Below, one piece after another: positions 43,837 to 52,489 of a stretch of DNA of 64,000 nucleotides. Origin of the DNA: Psychromarinibacter halotolerans. GTDB taxonomy: Bacteria > Pseudomonadota > Alphaproteobacteria > Rhodobacterales > Rhodobacteraceae. The notes below the pieces were generated by a model. It saw nothing but the letters and a program-made list of their open reading frames with translations, ran no database searches and was not told the origin of the DNA. Numbering within the stretch: the first letter of the stretch is position 1; every line of letters starts with the position of its first letter. The translations under genes and the position numbers were made by a program. The stretch is from NCBI RefSeq assembly GCF_029168315.1, contig NZ_JARGYD010000003.1, positions 124,001 through 188,000 of the forward strand, read 5' to 3'.

Positions 43837-44931
43837 TTAGGCCGCTAGCCGGACCCGCGCGCGGGGCTTTGCCATTGGCCGTTCGACCAGCACCACGACC
43901 AGCGCAGCCAGCGCTATGACGACCGGCAGGGCGATCACTGAGTAGATCCATTCGCGGTCGGGCCCGATCCCGCCCGCGCCGCCGCACAGCGCGGTCACAA
44001 GGACCAGCACCGGCCAGTGCAACAGGAAGATCGGATAGGACAGGTCGCCACAGAAACCGGCCAGACGGGCGGCGCGGCGGTCCCGCGCGCCCGGCCCCGG
44101 AACGGGGGCCAGCGACAGCATCAGGGACAGCGCGGCGAAGGGAACGATCAGCAGCACCAGCCAGAAGGCATCCACGATCCACAGCCGGGCCTGCACCTCT
44201 GCCAGCGGCAAGCCGCGGACGGCGTACAGGTACAGCGCGATCGGCTCTGGCCAGAAGACGAAGACCGCGAAGACGGCAAGGCTGGCGGCAAAGGCGGGCG
44301 CGGCCGACACGGACCGAAGCCGACGGAACAGGGCGGTCCGGTGGTGGTACAGCATCGCGCCGGTCGCGAAGCTGATCGACGGGCTGATGAACGAGAAATA
44401 GTGCCGGTCGATGTCGCCCAGCACGCCATAGCCCAGCGCCACCGCCAGCGATGCCCACCACCACGCGGTGCAGATCACCAATGACCGGCCCAGAAGCCCC
44501 GCGATCAGCAGGTAGTAGACAAGTTCGACATTCAGGCTCCATGCCACTGGGACCAACAGCGCGTCGGCCTTGCCCGAGGGCGTCAGCGCGCCGAAGATCG
44601 CCACCTGCGGCAGCCAGCCCTGCAGGCTGTCCGGCAGGTGCATGTAGGGCGAGATCCGCGCCGCCACATCCGGCGCCTGCAGGATCACCGCGACAGAGAA
44701 CACCGAGGCCGCGAAATAGGCGGGATAGATCCGCAGCACCCGGTTCAGCAGGAATGCGGCGAAGCCTCGCAGCCCATCCGAATAACGGCCGCAGGTCACG
44801 GCCGTTATCAGATATCCCGACACAAGGTAGAAGCTGAACACGGCGTACTTGCCCGTGTTTCCGATGTTCGGGAAGTAATGCGCATAGACGACCAGCAACG
44901 CCAGAAACAGACGGAACCAGCCCTGGTACAT
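43837..44931 (-). CDS. Acyltransferase 3 family membrane protein
   Basis: 364 residues with about 10 membrane spans (AT3/OafA/WcaH-like). The N-terminus FRLFLALLVVYAHYF holds the conserved H18 expected after the first helix, and GFAAFLLNRVLRIYPAYFAA is the typical FxxRRxxRIxPxY region. Such enzymes transfer acetyl or other acyl groups to sugars. It starts 3 bases after the stop of the glycosyltransferase gene on the same strand, so the two form one unit with it. Confidence 0.88.
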   Translation of the reverse strand: MYQGWFRLFLALLVVYAHYFPNIGNTGKYAVFSFYLVSGYLITAVTCGRYSDGLRGFAAFLLNRVLRIYPAYFAASVFSVAVILQAPDVAARISPYMHLPDSLQGWLPQVAIFGALTPSGKADALLVPVAWSLNVELVYYLLIAGLLGRSLVICTAWWWASLAVALGYGVLGDIDRHYFSFISPSISFATGAMLYHHRTALFRRLRSVSAAPAFAASLAVFAVFVFWPEPIALYLYAVRGLPLAEVQARLWIVDAFWLVLLIVPFAALSLMLSLAPVPGPGARDRRAARLAGFCGDLSYPIFLLHWPVLVLVTALCGGAGGIGPDREWIYSVIALPVVIALAALVVVLVERPMAKPRARVRLAA

Positions 44932-44934
44932 GCC

Positions 44935-45720
44935 CTATGTCCCGCGCGAGCCGGTCTGGGTCAGAAGCCGCCAGGCGCTGACCGTGTTGGTGACCAGATA
45001 GCGGCGCATCAGCCGGTTGGGTTCCTGCGCCAGCCGGAACAGCCATTCCAGCCCGGTCCGCTGCATCCACAGCGGCGCGCGGGCGGCATCGCCCGTCAGG
45101 TAGGAATACAGCCCGCCACAGGTCTTGATGCAGCCGACGCCGTGCAGGCGTCCGCGGTTCGCGTGGCTCCATGTTTCCTGAAGCGGCTTGCCAAGTCCGA
45201 CCCACAACACGTCCGTTCCCGCCGCGACGATGGATCGGCAGACCTCTGCGTCCTCGTCCCGGCCAAAGTATCCATTGCGCCGCCCGACGATCCGCAGGTC
45301 GGGATACAGCGCCAGCATCGCGTGGACGGCGCGGCGGTTCTGATCCTCGGTCCCGCCCAGCACGTAGAAGTTCAGCCCGTGCGCCACCGCGTCCCGCGCC
45401 ACGTCGTGAAACAGGTCCGTCGTCGCGGACCTTTCCCGGATCGCCTGCGGGGCCAGCAGGCGGGACGCCATCACGACGGACATCCCGTCGGCATGAACCA
45501 CGTCCGCCGCGCGCATCGCGCGGTCGAAGTCCGGGTTCCGCCCGCGCAGCGCGATGCCCTGCCCGTTGGACGAAAAGACCATCGCCGGCGGGGCCGCCGC
45601 CGTTCGTCGTTCAAGACATTGTCCGGTGATCCATGCGGAAAGTTCCTTGCGATCCGCCGTAACGGTTTCATAGCCGCCAACATTGATGCGATCCACTGTC
45701 AGTTCCTCGAAACAAGTCAC
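44935..45720 (-). CDS. WecG/TagA/CpsF-family glycosyltransferase
   Basis: 261 residues. The family signatures are VFSSNGQGIALRGRNPDF, VVHADGMSVVMASRLL (HADG loop), LNFYVLGGTEDQNRRAV and VLWVGLGKPLQETW (the acceptor/donor site). WecG-type enzymes add a sugar, for example N-acetyl-mannosaminuronic acid or N-acetylmannosamine, to a lipid-linked primer on the cytoplasmic face. It is first in the unit with the acyltransferase. Its upstream region is strongly AT-rich. Confidence 0.93.
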   Translation of the reverse strand: MTCFEELTVDRINVGGYETVTADRKELSAWITGQCLERRTAAAPPAMVFSSNGQGIALRGRNPDFDRAMRAADVVHADGMSVVMASRLLAPQAIRERSATTDLFHDVARDAVAHGLNFYVLGGTEDQNRRAVHAMLALYPDLRIVGRRNGYFGRDEDAEVCRSIVAAGTDVLWVGLGKPLQETWSHANRGRLHGVGCIKTCGGLYSYLTGDAARAPLWMQRTGLEWLFRLAQEPNRLMRRYLVTNTVSAWRLLTQTGSRGT

Positions 45721-45744
45721 CCCTGACTCCGTCAGCGACCCCAG

Positions 45745-45835
45745 TTTCGAAGATGAACACTTAATGGTAGGTTAAATTTTTACCTTAATTTCAATATTTT
45801 ACGTTAATATTTGCTAACGAAATCTAAACGGGTGA
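45745..45835. promoter_or_regulatory. AT-rich block upstream of the wecG-like gene
   Basis: About 90 bases, far more AT-rich than the surrounding 65% GC, with TTAAATTTTTACCTTAATTT, ATATTTTACGTTAATATTTG and repeated GTTAA/TTAAC motifs. It separates the glycosyltransferase start (45720) from the stop of the kinase gene (45874), both minus-strand. It is probably a promoter and nucleoid-protein binding region. Confidence 0.5.
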
Positions 45836-45873
45836 ATGCGCCCTCACGCGCCTGCCGTTTGGCGCAGGCTGGG

Positions 45874-48024
45874 CTAGGCGCCGGCGTCGTAATACGCCTT
45901 GCCATAGCCGTACCGTCGCATTCCCTTCGGATCGACCTGTGACAGGACCAGTCCCGTGATCCGCAGATGCACCGAAGACAGCATCCGCAGGCCCGCTGTC
46001 ACCTGCTCTTTCGAGGTCCTGTCCCACTGCACCGAATAGACGATGGCGTCGGCATACCGGCCCAGAACCCGCGCGTCCGGCACCACCAGAACGGGCGGCG
46101 TGTCGATGACGACGTAGTCATAGGCATTGCGCGCCGACAGGATGAACCGCCGGAAACTGTCGGACGAAAACATGTCCGCCGCGTTGACCGACGACCGGTC
46201 GCCCATCAGCACGTCGATCTCCAGCGCCGGGTCAGAGACCACGGCCTCTGCCAGCGTCAGCGTGCCGGACACCACCTGTACAAGGCTGCCCGGCGCGTCG
46301 GCATCGAGGTACTGCGCGAAGGTGCGGCGGCGGATGTCGCCCTCGACCAGCAGCACCTTCTGGCCAAGGCCCGCAAGGTTCTGTGCCAGCGCGATGGACT
46401 GTGTCGTCTTGCCTTCGCCAGGGATCGAAGAGGTCGACATGATCACCCGGGGCGGCGTGTCGACGTCGGACAGAAGGACCGAGGTTCGCAGGTTGCGGAT
46501 CGCCTCTGCCGCGGCGGAGGTCGGCTTGCGCCGCAGATAGTCCAGCACGCCGCGCCGCCGCCGCAACGGCATCCTCGGGATCTGGCCAAGCACGGTATAA
46601 CCGGTCGCCTGCTCCAGATCGTCGGCGGTGCGAAACCCCCGGTTCAGGTACTGCCGCAGCAGGATGATCCCGACGCCCAGAACGACGCCCAGCAGGGCCG
46701 CGACCGCAAGGATCATCGCGCGGCGCGGCGCGACCTCTTCGCCGGGCACGGCAGCGGACAACACCCGGCTGTCGGCCTGCTGAAGCCCGATCTGGATCGA
46801 GGTTTCCTTCAGCCGCGCAAGAAAGGTCTGGTACAGCACCCGCGTCGCGTCGGCATCCCGGATCCGCTGCGTCAGGTCCTGTCGCTGCGCATCCTCGGCC
46901 TCGATCCGGGCGGTCAGCGTGTCGTGCTCTGCCCGCGCGGCGGCCACGGCTTCGGCCGCGTCGGCATCCGCCTGGCGCAACCGCTCCAGCGCCGCGCGCA
47001 GGCGGTCCAGCGCGCCGGTGGTGTCGCCGCTGTCCAGCAGGGCGAACACCTCGGGGTCGCGGGCGAGTTCTGCCGCTGCCCGCAGGTCCCCATCCGCCTG
47101 CCGGGCAGAAAACCCATCCGCCGCCTCTTGCGCCACAAGGGCCGCCGTTTCCAGTTCGGCAAGCCGGTCGTAAGCCTCGCGCGCGCGGGCTTTCAGCGCC
47201 TCAAGCGAGGCCTCCGGCATAAGAAGCGAGACCGAGCTGAGTTCCAGCACCGCCTCTTCCTTCTGTTTCAGTTCAAGCTCAAGCTCGGTCACCCGCTGCG
47301 ACAGCCAGTCGACGGCGTATTCCGTGGCCGAGAACTTGGTCGAGATCTGCTGGTCAAGGTAGATCGCCGCCAGCCGGTTCGCGATCAGCGCGGATTTGTG
47401 CGGGTCGCCGGTCTTGGCGCGGATGCTGAACACATAGGAATAAGGCTCGACCCGGACGAAGACGACTTCGGCCAGCGCATCGACCGTGTCCAGCAGCACC
47501 TCTTGCTCGGTGCGGGGTTCTGCATCCAGCGACGGCAGTCCAAGCCAGCCGCGCACCCGGTCCACCACGCCAACCGCAGACAGCGCCGGTGCGGGTTCCA
47601 GCCGCGTGTTGAACTCCGGGTCGGCGGTCAGGTCCAGATCGCGGACCAGCGTTTCCAGCAAGGTGCGCGAGGTCATCACCGACATCTCTGTGTTCAGCGA
47701 CGCCTCATCCGTACCGCGCCCCGAGATCACGCTTTCAAGGTCGACGACGTTCTGATCCCGCGCTTCCATGACGATGCGGGCCTCGGCGGTGTATTTCGGC
47801 ACCGCCACGTCCAGAAGATACCACATTGCCAGTCCGACGGTCAGCGCCACGCAGGCCGCGATCAGCCACAGGCCCCGCCACAGGGCCGAGGCAAGGTGAC
47901 CAAGGTCCACCATCGTATCGGCGGTCGCACCACTGGCGGGAACGATGCCGGGCGACAGGGGACGGACCACCGTGTCCTGCCCCGGCCTTGCCCCCGGCTG
48001 ACTGACCAATCCGATATCCGCCAT
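45874..48024 (-). CDS. Polysaccharide co-polymerase with tyrosine autokinase domain (Wzc/ExoP-like)
   Basis: 716 residues. A Wzz chain-length domain (about 40-130, first membrane helix WLIAACVALTVGLAMWYLL) and a long coiled-coil periplasmic part (about 220-400) lead to a second helix near 435-460. The C-terminal BY-kinase follows: Walker A SSIPGEGKTTQ (about 530), Walker A'-like VLLVEGDIRRR, Walker B YVVIDTPPVL (about 640). The C-terminus ends in a short tyrosine cluster (YGYGKAYYDAGA) for autophosphorylation. It sets chain length and controls export of the polymer. Confidence 0.92.
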   Translation of the reverse strand: MADIGLVSQPGARPGQDTVVRPLSPGIVPASGATADTMVDLGHLASALWRGLWLIAACVALTVGLAMWYLLDVAVPKYTAEARIVMEARDQNVVDLESVISGRGTDEASLNTEMSVMTSRTLLETLVRDLDLTADPEFNTRLEPAPALSAVGVVDRVRGWLGLPSLDAEPRTEQEVLLDTVDALAEVVFVRVEPYSYVFSIRAKTGDPHKSALIANRLAAIYLDQQISTKFSATEYAVDWLSQRVTELELELKQKEEAVLELSSVSLLMPEASLEALKARAREAYDRLAELETAALVAQEAADGFSARQADGDLRAAAELARDPEVFALLDSGDTTGALDRLRAALERLRQADADAAEAVAAARAEHDTLTARIEAEDAQRQDLTQRIRDADATRVLYQTFLARLKETSIQIGLQQADSRVLSAAVPGEEVAPRRAMILAVAALLGVVLGVGIILLRQYLNRGFRTADDLEQATGYTVLGQIPRMPLRRRRGVLDYLRRKPTSAAAEAIRNLRTSVLLSDVDTPPRVIMSTSSIPGEGKTTQSIALAQNLAGLGQKVLLVEGDIRRRTFAQYLDADAPGSLVQVVSGTLTLAEAVVSDPALEIDVLMGDRSSVNAADMFSSDSFRRFILSARNAYDYVVIDTPPVLVVPDARVLGRYADAIVYSVQWDRTSKEQVTAGLRMLSSVHLRITGLVLSQVDPKGMRRYGYGKAYYDAGA

Positions 48025-48157
48025 CCCTGCCCCGCCACCTGCGAAAAGCCCGGTTGGAAAGCGTTTTCCGCCACGGGCACCTTCGGCCAGAGGACAGGTT
48101 AAGGGTTAAATATTGATTAAAAGCCGCAGGATCGGGGTTACCGACGTCGGGCTTTGG

Positions 48158-48481
48158 TCAGGGATAGAACTGGCACCACGCCGTATAGATCCAACCCCGG
48201 AACCGCGCCTCTTGCCCGCCTATCGCACCGTTTTCGACATAGCACCAGCGCCCCTCGCACTTGCGCAGATAGGCGGCGTCGCCGTTGTGAAGGCTGCCGA
48301 TCTGGGCATAGTTCGTGCCGGGTCCAGCCCGCAGCGCAAGGAACCCGTCGCCGTTGGGGTCTAGCCCCTGCACCAGACAGCCGCTGTCGTTGCTGTAGGG
48401 CCCGGGCGGGACATAGATCTGCTGGGCATTCACGGCGGTCGCGAACAGGGCAAGCGCCACGGCGGTTAGTAATCTTGGCAT
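48158..48481 (-). CDS. Small secreted SH3-like protein
   Basis: 107 residues. MPRLLTAVALALFATAVNAQ is a Sec signal peptide (cleavage after about residue 19). The mature part has a bacterial SH3 core: GDGFLALRAGPGTNYAQIG and LHNGDAAYLRKCEGRWCYVE, then GWIYTAW. Four cysteines could form disulfides. The start at 48481 is supported by AGAAGG upstream. It precedes the kinase gene on the same strand by 134 bases and may be cell-wall associated. A long antisense extension of the frame to 49927 is not coding. Confidence 0.72.
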   Translation of the reverse strand: MPRLLTAVALALFATAVNAQQIYVPPGPYSNDSGCLVQGLDPNGDGFLALRAGPGTNYAQIGSLHNGDAAYLRKCEGRWCYVENGAIGGQEARFRGWIYTAWCQFYP

Positions 48482-48721
48482 ACAAAGAACCTTCTGAAAC
48501 TGCGCGGGCCGACACTGGCCGCGCCTGACCGGAAGCCTAACAAGAGAACGACCCGGCGTCATTGCCGGATCGGCATGATCCCTTCCACGCCCGGACACCC
48601 CGCCCGGATGGCTGCAGCGGAAGACAGGCGTATGGCATCTTCGTTGGTCATGGTGCCATAGTCGCCGGACGTACCGGTGCAGACGCCACGGTATCCGGTC
48701 TGTCAGGGAGGCAGCACAGAC

Positions 48722-49903
48722 ATGACCTTCATCCGTGTCGAGCACGAGGTGGCCCTGCCCGACGACCTTCGGGTCGCGCGGGCGGAAAGCGCGCCGCACC
48801 TTGGGCCGCGCATCCTGTTCTTCAGCGGCGGCAGCGCGCTGAACGGGATTTCGCGGCGGCTGAAGCACTATACCTTCAACTCGATGCACCTGATCACCCC
48901 GTTCGACAGCGGCGGCAGTTCGCAGGTTTTGCGCCGGGCGTTCGACATCCCGGCCGTGGGCGACCTGCGTTCGCGCTTGATGGCGCTGGCGGATGAGACG
49001 GTGCTTGGTCAGCCCGACGTCTATGATCTGTTCAGCCACCGCCTGCCGAAGGGCGCCGACAACGCCGTGCTGCGGGACGAGGTCGCGCAAATGGTCGATG
49101 GCAAGCACCCGCTTCTGACCGCCATCGCCAAGCCGATGCGCCAGTTGATCCGCACCCAGCTTGCCCGGTTCGCCGAAGAGGTCACCGACGACTTCGACTA
49201 CCGGGGCGCCAGCATCGGCAACCTGATCCTTGCCGGCGGCTATCTTGGCAACGGCCGCGCGCTGGAACCGGTGCTGTTCCTGATGTCGAAGATGGTCGAT
49301 GTGCGCGGCACGGTCCGCGCCGTCGTGGACGAGAACCTGCAGCTTGGCGTCGACCTGCGGGACGGGCGCAGGATCATCGGCCAGCGCCACATCAGCGGCA
49401 AAGAGACGGCGGCGATCGACAGCCCGATCGCCCGCCTGTTCCTGAGCGACGGCGAAACGGAACTGTCCCCCGACGCGGTGCCGCTGCCGGACCGGAACCG
49501 CAGCCTGATCGAGCAGGCAGAGGTGATCTGCTATCCGCCCGGCAGCCTGTATTCCAGCGTGGTGGCCAACCTGTTGCCCGCAGGCGTCGGCCGGGCTGTG
49601 GCGAAACAGCGGGTGCCGAAGGTGTACCTGCCCAGCCTTGGGCGCGACCCCGAGGCTTTGGGACACGACCTGACCGACCAGATCGCCGCGATCCTTGCGC
49701 CGATGCTGCACGACGCAGGCCCGAAGACCGCGCCGCGCGACCTTGTAAGCCATGTCTTGTGCGACACGTCCTTGCCCGCCGAAGACTGTGCGCGGGTCGA
49801 GCAGACCCACGGCATCCCCTGTGTGCGCCTGCCGCTCGCCGAAAACGGAAAGGAACGGTACGACGTGGACCGTGTGGCCCGCGTGCTGGTGTCGCTGTGC
49901 TGA
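48722..49903 (+). CDS. CofD-like (YvcK/UPF0052-related) protein, GAK-system type
   Basis: 393 residues. FFSGGSALNGISRRLKHYTF (33-52) and HLITPFDSGGSSQVLRRAF (about 56-74) are the nucleotide-binding glycine loops of the CofD/YvcK fold. Later IGNLILAGGYL and VICYPPGSLYSSVVANLL match the same family. The N- and C-terminal extensions fit the CofD-like member of the so-called GAK gene set (with an ATP-grasp protein and an HPr-kinase-like protein in other genomes), though those partners are not in this window. The start has AGGGAGG 10 bases upstream. Biochemical role unknown. Confidence 0.75.
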   Translation: MTFIRVEHEVALPDDLRVARAESAPHLGPRILFFSGGSALNGISRRLKHYTFNSMHLITPFDSGGSSQVLRRAFDIPAVGDLRSRLMALADETVLGQPDVYDLFSHRLPKGADNAVLRDEVAQMVDGKHPLLTAIAKPMRQLIRTQLARFAEEVTDDFDYRGASIGNLILAGGYLGNGRALEPVLFLMSKMVDVRGTVRAVVDENLQLGVDLRDGRRIIGQRHISGKETAAIDSPIARLFLSDGETELSPDAVPLPDRNRSLIEQAEVICYPPGSLYSSVVANLLPAGVGRAVAKQRVPKVYLPSLGRDPEALGHDLTDQIAAILAPMLHDAGPKTAPRDLVSHVLCDTSLPAEDCARVEQTHGIPCVRLPLAENGKERYDVDRVARVLVSLC

Positions 49904-49927
49904 GCCGAAAGACGGATGGGCCCGCAA

Positions 49928-49958
49928 CGAAAAACGCGGCCGCCGGGGGCGACCGCGT
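49928..49958 (-). terminator. Rho-independent terminator of the amidase operon (minus strand)
   Basis: On the minus strand ACGCGGTCGCC and GGCGGCCGCGT form an 11-base stem with one mismatch and a CCC loop, followed by TTTTTCG. It lies 25 bases after the stop of the isochorismatase-fold gene (49983) and so ends the aconitase-to-amidase transcript. Confidence 0.88.
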
Positions 49959-49982
49959 CACATAGCTTGGATGGGGCGTGCC

Positions 49983-50696
49983 TTAGGCTTCGCGCACCGG
50001 CAGGCTTTCCATGTAGGCGGCGACCTCGTCGGTCGGGATCACGTCCGCATACTTGCAGTTCAGGTCGAACAGGTTGATCGCGTGGCTTGCTTCGAACCGG
50101 TCGAACGCGGTCTCTTCCGGGATCACGACCTTGAAGTTCAGCGAATACGCATCGACCGTGGTCGCGCGCAGGCAGCCCGAGGTGGTGCAGCCGGTCATGA
50201 TCAGCGTGTCCACGTCAAGGAAGTTCAGGTGGCTCATGAAGATCGTGCCGAAGAAGGCCGACGGCTTGCGCTTGCCGATCAGGATGTCCTGCGGCTGCGG
50301 CGACAGCGGGGCGACGGTCTGGGTCGCGTGGCTGCCCTCGGTCGAGGTCTTCTCGTGCCCACGGTGGCTTTTGCCGACCTGCACGCCGCTGTCGATCATG
50401 TCGGGGCGACGCTCGGACACGGTGTAGAACACCGGCAGGTTCTTCTCGCGGGCGATCTTCAGCAGGCGCTCGATGTGCGGCACGGCCTTCCAGCCGGCTT
50501 CACCGCAGTGGGTACGGTACTTTTTGACGCCTTCTTCCTGATCCTCGCCCGGCTCGTCGCCGGTGAAGTTGTACTGGACGTCGATGATGAACAGCGCCGG
50601 GCGCGTGCCGAACCCGCCGCGTTTGCCATAACCGGCCAACTGGAAGATCCGCTTGTCCTTGTCGGTCAGGAACTTGTCCCAGATACGTTCGCTCAT
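49983..50696 (-). CDS. Isochorismatase-fold amidase (N-carbamoylsarcosine/maleamate amidohydrolase type)
   Basis: 237 residues. The Asp-Lys-Cys triad is D39 (FIIDVQ), K144 (GKRKPSAFFGT) and C175 (TGCTTSGCLRATTVDA). The tail SHAINLFDLNCKYADVIP is typical of the CSHase subfamily, which includes N-carbamoylsarcosine amidase, RutB-like ureidoacrylate hydrolases and maleamate amidohydrolase NicF. Expected chemistry is release of ammonia, or of ammonia and CO2, from an open-chain amide or carbamoyl compound. It is the last gene of the minus-strand operon, 27 bases after the cyclic-amidase-like gene, whose ring-opened product it could take. Confidence 0.85.
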   Translation of the reverse strand: MSERIWDKFLTDKDKRIFQLAGYGKRGGFGTRPALFIIDVQYNFTGDEPGEDQEEGVKKYRTHCGEAGWKAVPHIERLLKIAREKNLPVFYTVSERRPDMIDSGVQVGKSHRGHEKTSTEGSHATQTVAPLSPQPQDILIGKRKPSAFFGTIFMSHLNFLDVDTLIMTGCTTSGCLRATTVDAYSLNFKVVIPEETAFDRFEASHAINLFDLNCKYADVIPTDEVAAYMESLPVREA

Positions 50697-50723
50697 GTGT
50701 CTCTCTTTCTTGGTCGGACGGGC

Positions 50724-52088
50724 TTAGTTGGCCCGGAACAGGTACTTGCCGGCGGGCGCGGCATCGACGCCTTCGGCCAGCGCGCCATTCTCGGACAGAA
50801 GCATCCCGCGCAGGACCGTGTGGGTCACCGCGCCGCGGAACGTCGTGCCTTCGTAGGGCGAGTAATCGGAGTGCGACGGATAGTCGGTGTGCCGCACGGT
50901 GGTTTCGCCGTCGGGGTCGACGATCGCGAAGTCGGCGTCATAGCCGGGCGCGATGCGGCCCTTGCCGGACAGGTTGTACAGCTTGGCCACGTTGCGGCTG
51001 GTGGCGGCCGACAGCGTCTCGATCGGGATGCCGCGCTTGTGGAAACCTTCGGACACCAGCACCGGCCAGATCTGCGCCAGACCGGGGAACCCGGCCGAGG
51101 CCTGCCAGATGTCGGGGCCCTTGGTCGCCCGTTTGCGCGCGACGTGGTCGGACCCGATGGTCTGCACCGCGCCGTCGCGCACGCCTTCCCACAGGGTATC
51201 GGCGTCGGACTGCGACCGCAGCGGCGGGTTCACCTTGCCCAGATCCCCGATGTCGCTGTCGCGGGTCAGCGCGAGGTAGTGGATGCAGGTTTCCACGTTG
51301 ATCGCGGGGCGGTCGGGGCGGCGCATCTTGCGCACAAGGTCAAGGCTTTCGCCCGCCGACATGTGCACGATGTTCACCGGGCAGCCCGCCTTTTCGCCGA
51401 AATAGGCGACGCGGAACACGTTCTCGGTTTCTAGGAAGCCGGGGCTTTGGTCGTCCCACGCGCCAAGGTCCATGCGGCCCGACGCCTTCACGGGTTCGCG
51501 GAACACCGGGATCACTTCGGTGTTCTCGCAGTGCACGCCAACGACACCCCCCTTGACGGTCGCCGCCGCCTGCAGCGCCTGAAACAGCAGGGCGTCGTCC
51601 ACCTCGGTGAAGCCCTTCGCGCGGCCTGTCTCGCCCTTGTACATCAGGTAGACCTTCAGCGAGGTCACGCCGTACTTGGCGGCCAGCTTCGGGAAATCCT
51701 CGACATGCCGCCGCGCGGTGACGCCGAAGTGGAAGCCAAAGTCGATTACCGACCGCGCCTCGCCCGCGTCGCGCCATTCCGGCGTGGTCTTGTCCAGATC
51801 CTCTGACCGCCAGAAGGTCATCAGACCGGTCACGCCCTGCATCGCGGCGGTGCGGGTTTCGGTCGTCCAGTCGTCTTCCTTGGCGCCGAAACCGACGTGG
51901 GTGTGCGGGTCGATGGCGCCGGGCATAATCCAGCGGTCGGTGCAGTCGATCACGCGCGTGGCCTCGGCGGTTTCGCCGGGTTGCAGAATAGCGGCGATCT
52001 TGCCGCCCTTCACCGCGACCGAACCGCGGGCGACGCCCTCGCCCGGAAACACGATCTCGCCGTTCTTCAGTATAAGATCGTAGCTCAC
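50724..52088 (-). CDS. Hydantoinase/dihydroorotase-like cyclic amidohydrolase
   Basis: 454 residues from a GTG at 52088 that overlaps the preceding stop (GTGA). The binuclear metal site is complete: H62-T-H64, carboxylated lysine K145 (TSLKVYLMYKGE), H186 (VHCENTE), H242 (IVHMSAGES) and D314 (GSDH). The insertion KVNPPLRSQSD is the substrate loop of dihydropyrimidinases and allantoinases. Members open hydantoins, dihydropyrimidines, allantoin or cyclic imides. The paired amidase downstream and hydratase upstream make a cyclic imide or hydantoin the natural guess; specificity is unproven. Confidence 0.88.
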   Translation of the reverse strand: MSYDLILKNGEIVFPGEGVARGSVAVKGGKIAAILQPGETAEATRVIDCTDRWIMPGAIDPHTHVGFGAKEDDWTTETRTAAMQGVTGLMTFWRSEDLDKTTPEWRDAGEARSVIDFGFHFGVTARRHVEDFPKLAAKYGVTSLKVYLMYKGETGRAKGFTEVDDALLFQALQAAATVKGGVVGVHCENTEVIPVFREPVKASGRMDLGAWDDQSPGFLETENVFRVAYFGEKAGCPVNIVHMSAGESLDLVRKMRRPDRPAINVETCIHYLALTRDSDIGDLGKVNPPLRSQSDADTLWEGVRDGAVQTIGSDHVARKRATKGPDIWQASAGFPGLAQIWPVLVSEGFHKRGIPIETLSAATSRNVAKLYNLSGKGRIAPGYDADFAIVDPDGETTVRHTDYPSHSDYSPYEGTTFRGAVTHTVLRGMLLSENGALAEGVDAAPAGKYLFRAN

Positions 52089-52489
52089 TCGCTCGTTCCC
52101 TTCTTCATCTCCAGCAATCTCTCGCCGGTATCGTTCCAGACCTCTTGCCGCACGATCAGGCCGTCCCGCATCTCGAACCAGTCGATGAAGCGGATGCCGT
52201 CGAACGACCTGCCGTCCAGCCATTTGCCGTAAAGCGTTCCGGTGATCATCACCCGTTCGGCGCCCTCGTGTTCCCACGCGTGACAGTCGAGGATATGTTT
52301 CTTCACAATCTCATAACGCCCGGCAGAGTTGCTGCGGATGTCTTCCAGCCGAGAGAACCGGCGCCCCCCTGGGAAGACCAGCGTCAGGCCGGTGTCGGCG
52401 ACGTAGCGGCGGGCAAGGTCAAGATCCCTGTCCTGCATCGCCGCCAGATAGGCGACGGCACGGTCGATGGCAGAGCCACGGATGTTCAT
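52085..52489 (-). CDS. NTF2-like/SnoaL-like protein
   Basis: 134 residues in the alpha+beta cone fold of NTF2-like proteins: an N-terminal helix pair (IDRAVAYLAAMQDRDLDLAR), then TLVFPGGRRFSRLEDI and curved strands ending RFIDWFEMRDGLIVRQEVW. Some family members catalyse aldol/isomerase or hydrolase reactions; many only bind ligands. It overlaps the aconitase-like gene before it by 4 bases (ATGA) and the amidohydrolase after it by 4 bases (GTGA), so it is an integral part of this operon. The specific role is unknown. Confidence 0.75.
   Translation of the reverse strand: MNIRGSAIDRAVAYLAAMQDRDLDLARRYVADTGLTLVFPGGRRFSRLEDIRSNSAGRYEIVKKHILDCHAWEHEGAERVMITGTLYGKWLDGRSFDGIRFIDWFEMRDGLIVRQEVWNDTGERLLEMKKGTSE

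Noticed and set aside
48482..49927. Minus-strand frame continuing upstream of the small SH3-like gene
   Set aside because: It is the antisense shadow of the CofD-like gene; only the last 107 codons form a signal peptide plus SH3 domain.
49983..52088. Simple hydantoin degradation operon
   Set aside because: Not excluded, but not preferred: the pair would fit, yet it would leave the coupled aconitase-type hydratase and KRCGH lyase unexplained, and no hydantoin racemase is present.
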